From Bifidobacterium myosotis (GTDB lineage: Bacteria; Actinomycetota; Actinomycetes; Actinomycetales; Bifidobacteriaceae): a stretch of 64,000 nt of DNA. The stretch is taken from positions 1 to 64,000 of the forward strand of contig NZ_MWWW01000027.1 in assembly GCF_002259745.1 (NCBI RefSeq). The letters are read 5' to 3'. The notes beneath the pieces were generated by a model. It did not search any database. It was not told where the DNA came from and was given only the letters and a program-made list of their open reading frames with translations. Positions 8,040-16,878 of this stretch are shown here, one piece after another; positions within the stretch are counted from its first letter, which is position 1; every line of letters begins with the position of its first letter. Position numbers and translations under genes: made by a program.

Positions 8040-9287
8040 ATGAACATGCATACCAATCGCGGCATCTTCAGATCAATTGGTGCGGTCAGTGTAGCCCTCA
8101 TCGCTTTGGCTGGATGCGGTAATCCTGGTGATGTTACTGCTACGCAGCAAGATCAGGGTGAAGCGACCTCAAGTACATTGACGATATGGGCCGATGCGGA
8201 CCGTGTCTCCGTGCTGAAGGACGTTGCGGAGCAATTCACCGATAAGACCGGAGTGAAAGTCAATCTTGTTCAGAAGGATATGGGATCGGTTCAGCAGGAT
8301 CTCATCACGCAGGTTCCTGCAGGAAAGGGACCGGATATTGCGATCGGACAAAATGACTGGACCGGAATCCTCGCCACGGATGGCGTGATTCAGCCTCTTG
8401 AACTTGGCGATGCCGAATCCGACTATGAGAAAGTCGCTACGGACGCGTTCAACTACAACGGTAAGATCTATGCTTTGCCGTATGCGATTGAAAACGTCGC
8501 TCTGGTCAGGAACACGAAGCTTGCTCCTCAAGCTCCCACAACGTGGGATGACATGGTTGCCACGGCGAAAAGCGTCGGTGCGGAGTATCCATATCTGTTG
8601 CAGGTGGGCGACCAAGGGGATTCCTACACCATGTACCCGATCCAGACTTCTTTCGGATCGTTTGTTTTTGGACAACGTGATGACGGTAGTTATGACTCTT
8701 CCAAACTCACCATCGGAGATGAAAACGGAGTCAAATTCGCGCAATGGGTGCAACAACAGGCGCAAAATGGAACGTTGAGCACTTCAATGAGTGCTGATAT
8801 CGCCTTGTCGAAGTTCGAGCAGGGGGCATCTCCATATTTCATCACCGGTCCGTGGAATATCTCCGCGATACAGAAAGCCGGCATTGACGTGGCCGTGGAT
8901 CCGATTCCTTCGGCTGGAGGCCAGACTGCCAAGCCTTTCGTGGGTGTTAGCGGATTCTTCCTCAGCTCGAAGACTACCAACAAGATCGCCGCAACTGACT
9001 TTCTTATCAATTACATCGGTACTGCTGATGTTCAGCAGTCCTTGTACAAAGTGGGACAACGTCTGCCCGCATTGACTGCTGCCTATGATCAAGCGAGTAA
9101 GGATTCCATTGCTCAGGGATTTGGCAAGGCTTCGGAAAATGGCGTACCAATGCCGAACATCACGGAGATGTCTTCGGTCTGGCAATATTGGAACGCTACC
9201 GAAGTCTCCATTATTTCTCAGCGAGGAGACCCGGCGGAATTGTGGAGTCAGATGACCGATGAGATTCAATCTGCGTTGAACAAGTAA
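8040..9287 (+). CDS. Sugar ABC transporter substrate-binding lipoprotein (MalE-like)
   Basis: A 415-residue solute-binding protein. The N-terminus carries a lipoprotein signal with lipobox LAGC (cysteine near residue 27), so it is anchored outside the membrane. The mature part starts TLTIWADADRVSVLKDVAEQ and has the maltose-binding family pattern GKGPDIAIGQNDW and KIYALPYAIENVALVRN. ATG at 8040 follows AGAAAGGCGGAAG; an upstream in-frame ATG at 7983 would disrupt the signal sequence. The two permease genes follow directly. Its ligand is probably a malto- or cyclo-oligosaccharide, judged from the neighbouring enzymes. No ATPase gene is in the cluster, as is usual where a shared MsmK-type ATPase serves several importers. 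Confidence 0.9.
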   Translation: MNMHTNRGIFRSIGAVSVALIALAGCGNPGDVTATQQDQGEATSSTLTIWADADRVSVLKDVAEQFTDKTGVKVNLVQKDMGSVQQDLITQVPAGKGPDIAIGQNDWTGILATDGVIQPLELGDAESDYEKVATDAFNYNGKIYALPYAIENVALVRNTKLAPQAPTTWDDMVATAKSVGAEYPYLLQVGDQGDSYTMYPIQTSFGSFVFGQRDDGSYDSSKLTIGDENGVKFAQWVQQQAQNGTLSTSMSADIALSKFEQGASPYFITGPWNISAIQKAGIDVAVDPIPSAGGQTAKPFVGVSGFFLSSKTTNKIAATDFLINYIGTADVQQSLYKVGQRLPALTAAYDQASKDSIAQGFGKASENGVPMPNITEMSSVWQYWNATEVSIISQRGDPAELWSQMTDEIQSALNK

Positions 9288-9338
9288 TTCCGTTTATGGG
9301 CATGGGCAGATGCGGACAACGGGTAAGGAGCGATAATC

Positions 9339-10949
9339 GTGAAAACCTTAAGTCATGAATCAGATCGACAGGCCACGGCAAAGAGACGTCGCGCGGAACG
9401 AGTGGCAGTAAGCGCCGATGTCCGCATCTGGCCCATACTCGTCAAGATCCTACTATTGGGGTTATTTGATGCCTTTGGCGTCTACTGTCTACTCATTGTT
9501 GCGGGCAAACGATACTGGGTGGCATTCGGTGTGATGCTGATTGTAGGCATACTGATCAATTGGGTGTATTGGCGACGTGGAGGTCTTGCAGCCAAGTACC
9601 TTACCCCTGGGTTGATTTTTCTTATCATCTTTCAGATATCCGCAATACTGTATTCGGGCTATATTGCTTTTACCAATTATGGCACTGGACATAACGGCAC
9701 GAAGGAACAGGCGATCAGCTCTCTGATGCAGTCGTCGCTTACCAAGGTTCCGGATTCGGATACTTACAATGTTGCGATATTGCAGTGCGGGGGCACGTTG
9801 AACTTTCTTGTGACCGCATCGGATGGGACGGTTCAAATCGGTAGCAATGGGGTTCCGCTCCATGATGCAACCAATGTAACGATGGACTCCACAGGGAAAG
9901 CGGTATCCGTTGATGGTTGTAGTGCCTTATCATTCAACGATATCTTGAACAGGCAGGATGAAATCCTGAATATCAATGTTCCTATATCGGATGACTTGGA
10001 AAATGGAGAATTGCGGACATCCGATGGACAAACGGCATATGTGTTCAAATCGACGTTGGAATATGACGAAAAAACAGATACGATGACCGATACCCAAACG
10101 GGTGTCAAGTATCGCGATACCGGCAACGGAGCCTTCGTTTCATCGCGGGGCGAAGAATTGAATCCAGGTTGGCGAGTCAATGTCGGTCTGGCCAATTTCA
10201 AACGTGTCTTTGCTTCCCGGGATATGACCGGTCCCTTCTTAAGAGTCCTCGTATGGACGGTGGTGTTTTCCGTCGTTTCGGTCGTCTCGACTTTTATCTT
10301 GGGACTGTTCCTCGCCATCACGTTCAATGATTCGCGCATGAAAGGACGTAAGATATATCGTTCCATCCTGATCCTTCCCTATGCATTTCCATCGTTTCTC
10401 TCCGCATTGGTCTGGGCTGGATTATTGAACGAAAAATTTGGCTTCATCAATCAGGTATTGCTGGGAGGCGCTGATATCCCCTGGCTGCAGTCACCGACTT
10501 TGGCTAAGGTCGCTGTATTGGTTGTCAATCTATGGCTGGGTTTTCCGTATATGTTTTTGGTTTGCATGGGAGCATTGCAGTCCATACCGGAAGAGCTATC
10601 GGAATCCGCGAAACTTGACGGCGCGTCGGCTTGGGAGATATTCCGATTTATCAAGTTCCCGTTGCTGTTGGTTTCTGTGTCGCCATTGCTTATATCGACC
10701 TTCGCTATGAATTTCAATAACTTCAACTTAATTTACATGTTGACTGCTGGAGGTCCTACCGATACCAGCACCGGAATGAATATCGGTAGTACGGATATCT
10801 TGATTTCGATGGTGTACAAGATTGCTTTTGCGGGTTCGGATCGCGATTATGGCTTGGCGAGTGCGTTTGCCATTCTGATCTTCTTTATTGTCGCATCGGT
10901 ATCTGCAATTGGATTCAGAACATCCAAATCGCTTGAGGAGCTGAATTAA
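9339..10949 (+). CDS. Sugar ABC transporter permease, MalF type
   Basis: A 536-residue membrane protein starting with GTG after AAGGAG (9325-9330). There are N-terminal transmembrane helices to about residue 105. A large soluble insertion follows (about 110-275), matching the periplasmic P2 loop of MalF, then the permease core with the EAA loop ELSESAKLDGASAWEIFRFI that contacts the ATPase. It lies 51 bases after the binding protein and 1 base before the MalG-type permease, so the three are co-transcribed. AT-rich compared with flanking genes. It forms the translocation channel with the next gene. Confidence 0.9.
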   Translation: MKTLSHESDRQATAKRRRAERVAVSADVRIWPILVKILLLGLFDAFGVYCLLIVAGKRYWVAFGVMLIVGILINWVYWRRGGLAAKYLTPGLIFLIIFQISAILYSGYIAFTNYGTGHNGTKEQAISSLMQSSLTKVPDSDTYNVAILQCGGTLNFLVTASDGTVQIGSNGVPLHDATNVTMDSTGKAVSVDGCSALSFNDILNRQDEILNINVPISDDLENGELRTSDGQTAYVFKSTLEYDEKTDTMTDTQTGVKYRDTGNGAFVSSRGEELNPGWRVNVGLANFKRVFASRDMTGPFLRVLVWTVVFSVVSVVSTFILGLFLAITFNDSRMKGRKIYRSILILPYAFPSFLSALVWAGLLNEKFGFINQVLLGGADIPWLQSPTLAKVAVLVVNLWLGFPYMFLVCMGALQSIPEELSESAKLDGASAWEIFRFIKFPLLLVSVSPLLISTFAMNFNNFNLIYMLTAGGPTDTSTGMNIGSTDILISMVYKIAFAGSDRDYGLASAFAILIFFIVASVSAIGFRTSKSLEELN

Positions 10950-10950
10950 A

Positions 10951-11865
10951 ATGGCTGTTTTACGTAAAAACTGTGGAACAAATAATTCCGAGTTGATTCA
11001 AAAACATAAATTATCATTCGCTAGATGGTTTGCCGGTACAGGATGGCGACACGTGGTTGGCGTAATTGCCTGTGTGTTCGCTGGCTTTCCTATTTTCTAT
11101 ATCGTATCAGCTTCTCTAAATCAACAGGGAACGCTCATCTCATCGAATAAGCTGTTCGCGGGATTCACCTTAGCAAATTATATTGAGCTTTTTCATATGC
11201 CCCAGCAACCTTTTGGTGCATGGTACATCAATACCATAGTAATTGGCTTGTCAAGTGCTGCGCTTTCCGTATTCTTGGGGGCCTTGGCAGCTTATGCCTT
11301 CTCGCGATTGCGCTTCTATGGAAGGCGAACAGGTTTGTTCTCTTTGATCCTGGTGCAGATGTTTCCTCAGGTATTGTCTATAGTGGCAATTTATTTGTTG
11401 TTGAGTCATTTCGGTGATTTATTTCCACTTTTGGGTATTAACAGTCGTTTGGCATTGATATTGGTGTATCTAGGTAGTGCGCTTGGTGTGAATACCTATC
11501 TAATGTACGGATTCTTTAATACTGTACCTAAGGAAATAGATGAGGCTGCCAAAATTGATGGTGCCGGGCATGCAAGAATATTCTTTACAATTATTCTACC
11601 CTTGGTCTCTCCTATTCTTGCGGTTGTGGCATTGCTGTCCTTTATTGCTACAGTCAATGAATATGCAGTGGCAAGTACGGTGTTGGTGTCACCGGAGAAA
11701 CAAACTCTAGCTGTTGGCCTATATGGTTTTGTCTCCCAAAAGTTTTCTCAGAATTGGGGATTGTTCTCTGCTGGGGCAGTCTTGGCTGCAGTGCCTGTAG
11801 TCGTTGTATTCGTATGTTTACAGAAATACATCGTGTCCGGCCTGACAGCTGGCGCAGTGAAATGA
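10951..11865 (+). CDS. Sugar ABC transporter permease, MalG type
   Basis: A 304-residue inner-membrane permease with six predicted helices and the EAA motif KEIDEAAKIDGAGHARIFFT (about residues 196-215). It partners the MalF-type protein. The start ATG lies one base past the previous stop, suggesting translational coupling. The gene is clearly AT-rich (many A/T-ending codons), unlike the housekeeping genes outside the island, a sign of transfer. Confidence 0.9.
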   Translation: MAVLRKNCGTNNSELIQKHKLSFARWFAGTGWRHVVGVIACVFAGFPIFYIVSASLNQQGTLISSNKLFAGFTLANYIELFHMPQQPFGAWYINTIVIGLSSAALSVFLGALAAYAFSRLRFYGRRTGLFSLILVQMFPQVLSIVAIYLLLSHFGDLFPLLGINSRLALILVYLGSALGVNTYLMYGFFNTVPKEIDEAAKIDGAGHARIFFTIILPLVSPILAVVALLSFIATVNEYAVASTVLVSPEKQTLAVGLYGFVSQKFSQNWGLFSAGAVLAAVPVVVVFVCLQKYIVSGLTAGAVK

Positions 11866-11882
11866 GAGAGAGGAGTTGTTAA

Positions 11883-11901
11883 TTTGCCGTCAAAGGGCAA
11901 A
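11883..11901. other. Small inverted repeat after the permease gene
   Basis: TTTGCC (11883-11888) and GGCAAA (11896-11901) with a seven-base loop lie just past the MalG-type gene and about 110 bases before the CGTase-like gene. It may be a weak terminator or an operator. The rest of 11866-12012 holds the leader with AGAGGTGAAGT before the next start. Confidence 0.35.
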
Positions 11902-12012
11902 ACTGGCATCTAAAAACTGTCCTTGTTGATGTTGCTGGTACTCAATGCTAATTACTTTGCCCATGGTAATGCTGCCTTGGACAATGAAGTTCCATGAAAA
12001 TAGAGGTGAAGT

Positions 12013-14241
12013 ATGTCTAGAATAAATACGTTATTCCGGAAACTGTCTGATGCCATTATTGTGACTGCGCTGTCCGGAACGATGCTGGCTGTAGGGTTAC
12101 CAGCGAATATCGTGCAGGCAGAAGAGCCGTTGTTTACGAGTCAAAGCAGTTCTTCAAATGTTCCAGCAAGCACTGCAGATATGACTGGCGATGTGATTTA
12201 TCAATTGATTACAGATCGTTTCTATGATGGTGATTCTAGCAATAATAACCCTGCGTCTGCGATAGGGGAATATAGTGCGGATAGGACAAACTGGCAACTA
12301 TACTGGGGTGGTGATTTTGCCGGTGTTGCTGAAAAGATGTCATATCTGAAGAATTTGGGTGTAGGTGCTATTTGGATTTCTCCGCCGGTGCAAAATATTA
12401 GCTCGCCCGTGACTGATTCTTCTGGCTTGTCTGCTGGATATCATGGATATTGGGGTATGGATTATTATGTGCCTGATCCTCATTTTGGGTCATGGAATGA
12501 TTTTGATACTATGATTTCCGCTGCTCACAAGAATGGAATCAAAGTAATCATGGATTGGGCGGCGAATCATACATCTCCGGAAGACGTCAATGATTCTTCA
12601 TATGGTGTGAACGGTGCACTATTGGAATCAGGCAAAGAATTGGCAACTTATAATAATGATCCAAATGGTTATTTTCATCATAATGGCGGTGTAACCAATT
12701 ACAGTGATCGATATGAGAGTCAATATAAGAATTTGTTTAATCTTGCCGACTTGGCTCAAGAAAATTCTGCGGTAACTACTTATCTAGAAAATGCTATCGA
12801 TTTATGGGCCTCGCACGGGGTGGATGGTATTCGTATGGATGCCGTTAAACACATGTCAAGCGGATTCCTGAAAAGTTATGCTGATCATATCTATGATGAA
12901 CACAGTGTTTTCATCTTTGGTGAATGGGCAGACACTTCTGGATCTGCATTGTGGAACGATGAGGTAAAGTTCGCGAATGCCAGTGGTCAATCTCTTGAGA
13001 ATTTTGATTTAAACAGCAGTTTACGTAACGTTTTTGCCTATGGCTCATCAATGAAGGAGTTGAATTCCGCCTTGGAGCGTCAGCAGTCGTCATTTGATTG
13101 GTCTAACCAGCTTGTCAATTTCGTCAACGGGCATGACGTTTCTCGCTTCCTGTCAATTAATGATGACAAGACTTTGTTTGACGAAGCAACAGTGGTGAAT
13201 ATGACGGTGCCTGGCATCCCATCGATCTATTACGGCGATGAGCAATATAGCCATAATGATTCAACGAACGCTTCCGGGCAAGTTGGCGGGGATCCGTATA
13301 ATCGGCAGGCGATGTCGTCGTTTGACGAAAGCACCCGTAACTTTAAGATTGTTCGCGCGCTTTCAGACTTGCGGAAAAGCAATCCTGCATTACGATATGG
13401 GGCTTTGACCGAGCGTTGGATCAATGATGACGTGTACGTGTATGAACGACGTTTTTACGATGATGTAGTACTTATCGCAGTGAATAAGGGCAATGATTCT
13501 TACACTCTTTCGAATCTTTATACGGCCCTTCCTGCTGGCACCTATGATGATGTCCTTGGTGGACGGCTCGGCGGAGGTTCTCTTAAGGTTTCCGCGGGGA
13601 CGGAAGATGCTGCGAACATTGCAAGTGAGTATGTTCTACGAGGTGGACAGTCGGCGGTGTGGTCGTATACTGCGGCTGCCGCAGATTCTCCGCAGATCGG
13701 TAATATCGGCCCCACTATGGGACATGCAGGCGATGTCGTATCCGTTGCGGGCAAGAATTTTGGCGGACAGGAAGGCACGATTTTTGTCGACGGTGTCCCA
13801 GCTGAAATTAAGTACTGGTCTGATGAGGAAGTCGATTTTGTGGTTCCCGCTGAGACTCCGTCTGGAACACAGAATGTTGTTCTGACCACATCGGCATCGG
13901 TGAAATCTAATGCGATTTCATACCACGTATTAACGGCACCGCAGACCGCGGTGACCTTTACCGTCACGGATACCTCCACATCGTATGGTGATGAGGTGTA
14001 TCTCACAGGTAATGTACCGGAACTTGGCAATTGGAGCACCGATACGGCGGAGGCAATAGGGCCGTTGGTCTGTCCGAACTATCCGACGTGGTTCGTCATG
14101 GCAAGTGTTCCGGCAGGCATGACAGTCGAGTATAAGTTCTTCGTTAAGAAAGCGGATGGAACGGTTGTATGGGAAGGAGGAAGTAATCATCAATATACGG
14201 TTCCGGAATCGGGTACTGGGGCAGTAAGCGTGCAGTGGTAG
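12013..14241 (+). CDS. Secreted CGTase-like GH13 enzyme with CBM20
   Basis: A 742-residue enzyme with a signal peptide ending near residue 36 (NIVQA). It shows the five-domain layout of cyclodextrin glucanotransferases: GH13 barrel with B domain (about 55-440), C domain (about 455-555), IPT/TIG domain (about 560-638) and a C-terminal CBM20 starch-binding domain (about 645-742). Catalytic residues: Asp276 in DGIRMDAVKH, Glu304 in IFGEW, and His374/Asp375 in NGHDVSRF. GYHGYWGMDYYVPDPHFG resembles the CGTase GYHGYWARDF segment. Phe242 in KNLFNLADL sits where CGTases carry the central aromatic residue (position 195) needed for cyclisation. No cell-wall anchor is seen. The alternative is a maltogenic amylase of the same subfamily. 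The gene is AT-rich. Confidence 0.85.
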   Translation: MSRINTLFRKLSDAIIVTALSGTMLAVGLPANIVQAEEPLFTSQSSSSNVPASTADMTGDVIYQLITDRFYDGDSSNNNPASAIGEYSADRTNWQLYWGGDFAGVAEKMSYLKNLGVGAIWISPPVQNISSPVTDSSGLSAGYHGYWGMDYYVPDPHFGSWNDFDTMISAAHKNGIKVIMDWAANHTSPEDVNDSSYGVNGALLESGKELATYNNDPNGYFHHNGGVTNYSDRYESQYKNLFNLADLAQENSAVTTYLENAIDLWASHGVDGIRMDAVKHMSSGFLKSYADHIYDEHSVFIFGEWADTSGSALWNDEVKFANASGQSLENFDLNSSLRNVFAYGSSMKELNSALERQQSSFDWSNQLVNFVNGHDVSRFLSINDDKTLFDEATVVNMTVPGIPSIYYGDEQYSHNDSTNASGQVGGDPYNRQAMSSFDESTRNFKIVRALSDLRKSNPALRYGALTERWINDDVYVYERRFYDDVVLIAVNKGNDSYTLSNLYTALPAGTYDDVLGGRLGGGSLKVSAGTEDAANIASEYVLRGGQSAVWSYTAAAADSPQIGNIGPTMGHAGDVVSVAGKNFGGQEGTIFVDGVPAEIKYWSDEEVDFVVPAETPSGTQNVVLTTSASVKSNAISYHVLTAPQTAVTFTVTDTSTSYGDEVYLTGNVPELGNWSTDTAEAIGPLVCPNYPTWFVMASVPAGMTVEYKFFVKKADGTVVWEGGSNHQYTVPESGTGAVSVQW

Positions 14242-14249
14242 CGCTGTTT

Positions 14250-14489
14250 TTCGTGCTCGTGCCGGGGCTGACGGATTCCGAGGAGAACGTGGAGCAGGTG
14301 GCTGAGATCTGCGAGACGTTCGGCGATGCCGTGGAGCACATCGATGTGCTCGGTTTCCATCAGCTTGGCCGTCCGAAGTGGCATGAGCTGCGTATCCCGT
14401 ACCCGTTGGAGAACCAGAAGGGCCCGAACGCTGCGACCCGCGAGCGTGTGGCCAACCAGTTCAAGGCCCACGGCTTCACCGTGTACTAG
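14250..14489 (+). pseudogene. Detached 3' end of pflA (right direct repeat of the island)
   Basis: This stretch encodes 79 residues plus stop identical in protein sequence to the C-terminus of PflA (from FVLVPGLTDSEENVEQ to the end), with no start or radical SAM motif. It begins nine bases after the CGTase-like stop. DNA differs from 4583-4822 at six positions by eye (five silent, plus TAG for TAA). It marks the right end of the inserted island. Confidence 0.9.
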
Positions 14490-14521
14490 ACACAAGGCTC
14501 ACAAGGCTTCGCCAAACCAAG

Positions 14522-14680
14522 TTCTGGGCATCGACCGACCAGTTATTCTGGGCATAACCGTAACAAATAAACGGTTCTGGGCATGTACGTACCACGAGGA
14601 GCGTGAAAACGCCGATAACTGGTAGGTGTATGCCCAGAACCGATTTTGGGTTCCTTCAGGTGGTGGGTATATGCCCAGAA
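14522..14680. repeat. Cluster of TTCTGGGCAT motifs in both orientations
   Basis: TTCTGGGCAT occurs at 14522-14531, 14546-14555 and 14575-14584, and its reverse complement ATGCCCAGAA at 14630-14639 and 14671-14680. ACCAGTTAT (14538-14546) and ATAACTGGT (14615-14623) add a further inverted pair, so the region can fold into a large hairpin. The rest of 14490-14840 shows no gene. Confidence 0.8.
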
Positions 14681-14840
14681 TGTCCGGAATATCCAAGATG
14701 ACCGATGACCGGAATAGGTGGGCAGGTGCGGGTGTAAAGCGGGCAACCGTGCCCAGTAAAGACCGGTGAAGAGCAAGAGATGTTTGGCGGCAAAGCGTGC
14801 CGATACCGGGAAACGGGCGTCGTTGCCTTACCCTGATGAT

Positions 14841-15524
14841 ATGGCTGAGATCTTCGCTTTTCCGGCGGGTACTCCTGCGGCAACGAGGCCTGGCGATGGA
14901 GCCGGTGCGCCGCAGCATCCCGTGCGCCCGCGCGGCGTGCCGGACGAGGTGTGGGCGGCCGTCGAATCGGTGGACGCCATGCCCCGTCTCGCCGATGTGC
15001 GTTACCGTGAGATACCCGTGCCCTCCACTCTGGCCGATTTCGGCATCGGCGTGGAATTGGAGGCCAGCGCGTCCGGGCGTGATGGTTTCGGCGATCCCGA
15101 CGATCGGAATGATCGGACCGGTGACCCGCTGCAAACCCGGCTCGCCACAGGATGGCTCATGGTGCTCTACTCCCGCGAGCCGCGCATCGGCTGGGATTCC
15201 AACTGGCGGTGCGTGGGATTCGCACGCCTGCCGCTGGAGGCGGGGGAGAACGACCCGCTCGCACCCGGCATGTACTGGGACGGCATGTGCGACTACGTGG
15301 AATACGCCGAACCGGACAGCGTCTCTGGCACCGTGACTGTGACCCGCAACACCGCGTTCGGCGGACTCGACGAGGCCCCCAGCTCCGGCTGCGAGATGCG
15401 CGTGTCCTGGACGCCGCTTGACGGGACCGGGCCGGACGCTACGATGGACGCCGGCGCCCAGGTGAACTCATGGGCCGCCTTCATCAGATCTACCGTCCGT
15501 CCAGAGGAGGATGACTGCAGGTGA
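14841..15524 (+). CDS. DUF3000-family protein
   Basis: A 227-residue soluble protein matching the actinobacterial DUF3000 family. It is Trp/Gly-rich in its middle (LATGWLMVLYSREPRIGWDS and FARLPLEAGENDPL) and ends just inside the ribonuclease D gene. In actinobacteria this family is regularly encoded directly upstream of RNase D, as here; its biochemical role is unknown. The start at 14841 is chosen because the upstream part of the frame (from 14766) is not protein-like; the ribosome site is weak. The four-base overlap with the next gene indicates translational coupling. Confidence 0.75.
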   Translation: MAEIFAFPAGTPAATRPGDGAGAPQHPVRPRGVPDEVWAAVESVDAMPRLADVRYREIPVPSTLADFGIGVELEASASGRDGFGDPDDRNDRTGDPLQTRLATGWLMVLYSREPRIGWDSNWRCVGFARLPLEAGENDPLAPGMYWDGMCDYVEYAEPDSVSGTVTVTRNTAFGGLDEAPSSGCEMRVSWTPLDGTGPDATMDAGAQVNSWAAFIRSTVRPEEDDCR

Positions 15525-16825
15525 GCGACGTCCGTGAGACCGAACCCCGGTTGCTCAAGGAACCACGCGGGGGAGTGCCCAACGTCACCTCCACACTCGC
15601 CGAATATCACCGGTACTGCGAGGCTCTGGCCGCTTCGGACGGTCCGTTGGCGGCGGACGCCGAACGCGCCTCCGGATTCCGGTACGGCCACGAGGACTGG
15701 CTCATCCAATTCAAACGAGAAGGCGCCGGCATCGCCCTGTTCGACCCGGTGGCGCTGACCCGGGCCGGGGCCGACTGGGACGAATTCAACGACGCGGTGG
15801 GGGACGCCGTCTGGATCCTGCACGATTCGCTGATGGACCTGCCCGGATTCGCGGACATCGGCTTGAAGCCCCGCGCCCTGTTCGACACGGAGATCGCCGC
15901 GCGGCTGCTCGGCCTGCATCGCTTCGGCCTGGCCGCGGTGACCGAACACTACCTCGGCATCACGCTGGCCAAGGAGCATTCCGCCGCCGACTGGTCCTAC
16001 CGTCCGCTACCGCGCGACTGGCGCAACTATGCGGCGCTGGACGTGGAGGTGCTCATCGAGCTCGAATCGCTCATGCGCCGGGACCTGAAGGCCCACGGCA
16101 AGGACGCATGGGCCGCCGAGGAGTTCGCGCATGCGTTGGAGGAGGGACTGGCCCCGAGAAAGCCCCATCCGATCCCGTGGCTGCGGATCTCGCGCATCAC
16201 CCAGCTCAGCCGCGACCCGCGCGGGCTCGCCATCGCCAAATCGCTGTGGGAGGAACGCGACCGGCTCGCCCGGCGCTACGACATCGCCCCCACCCTGCTG
16301 CTGACCGACGCCTCGATCATCGAGGCCGCCACGGCCAAGCCGCACAACGCCGCCCAGTTCCGTGCGCTGCGGTCGCTGAACGAGCGGGTGCGCATCCGCA
16401 CCGGCACCGAACAGGACAAGATGTTCGAGCGGTACGCGCCCATCCAGCGCGAGGTCAAGCCCAAGGTGTGGAAGGCCGCCATCGACCGCGCCATGGCGCT
16501 GAAGCCCTCGCAGTGGCCGTCCATGCCCGCGCCCGATCAGGACGAGAACGGCATGGTGGCCAACGCGCCGCGCTCCATGCGCCTGTGGCAGCAGCGTCAT
16601 CCCGACCGGTACGAACGGCTGCAGCGCGTGCGTCGGGTGGTCAACCAGATCGCCGAGGACACCCGCACGCCGCCCGAAATCGTCATCAAGCCGCAGATTC
16701 TGCGCAACCTGTGCTGGAGCGAAAACGTCTCCGATCTGGACGTGGAGGAGTTCCTCGCCCAACAGGGAGCGAGAAACTGGCAGGTGCGGCTTATCGCACC
16801 GTCCGTAACTAGCGCTATCATATAG
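15521..16825 (+). CDS. rnd: Ribonuclease D (HRDC domain)
   Basis: A 434-residue exoribonuclease of the DEDD/RNase D family, which trims 3' ends of tRNA and other structured RNAs. The exonuclease domain is N-terminal (about 30-230), with FDTEIAARLLGL and YAALDVEVLIELE carrying the later acidic/tyrosine motifs. An HRDC domain follows (about 235-320; region beginning LAIAKSLWEERDRLARR). GTG start at 15521 lies within the overlapping GTGA of the DUF3000 gene; AGAGGAGGATG provides the ribosome site. The first motif shows LFDPVALTRAG rather than the usual DTE, so activity of the first metal site should be viewed with caution. Confidence 0.85.
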   Translation: MSDVRETEPRLLKEPRGGVPNVTSTLAEYHRYCEALAASDGPLAADAERASGFRYGHEDWLIQFKREGAGIALFDPVALTRAGADWDEFNDAVGDAVWILHDSLMDLPGFADIGLKPRALFDTEIAARLLGLHRFGLAAVTEHYLGITLAKEHSAADWSYRPLPRDWRNYAALDVEVLIELESLMRRDLKAHGKDAWAAEEFAHALEEGLAPRKPHPIPWLRISRITQLSRDPRGLAIAKSLWEERDRLARRYDIAPTLLLTDASIIEAATAKPHNAAQFRALRSLNERVRIRTGTEQDKMFERYAPIQREVKPKVWKAAIDRAMALKPSQWPSMPAPDQDENGMVANAPRSMRLWQQRHPDRYERLQRVRRVVNQIAEDTRTPPEIVIKPQILRNLCWSENVSDLDVEEFLAQQGARNWQVRLIAPSVTSAII

Positions 16826-16878
16826 AGGTTGCCTTACGGCAGATTGTTAAGAAAAACGACTTTTGAGGAGTCATTAGC

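Noticed and set aside
4823..14249. Integrase or transposase inside the pflA-flanked island
   Set aside because: All frames in the island are accounted for by the six sugar genes; no recombinase motif was seen.
14499..15134. Minus-strand 211-residue frame over the repeat cluster
   Set aside because: It reads through the TTCTGGGCAT cluster and antisense to the DUF3000 gene, with repetitive non-protein-like sequence.
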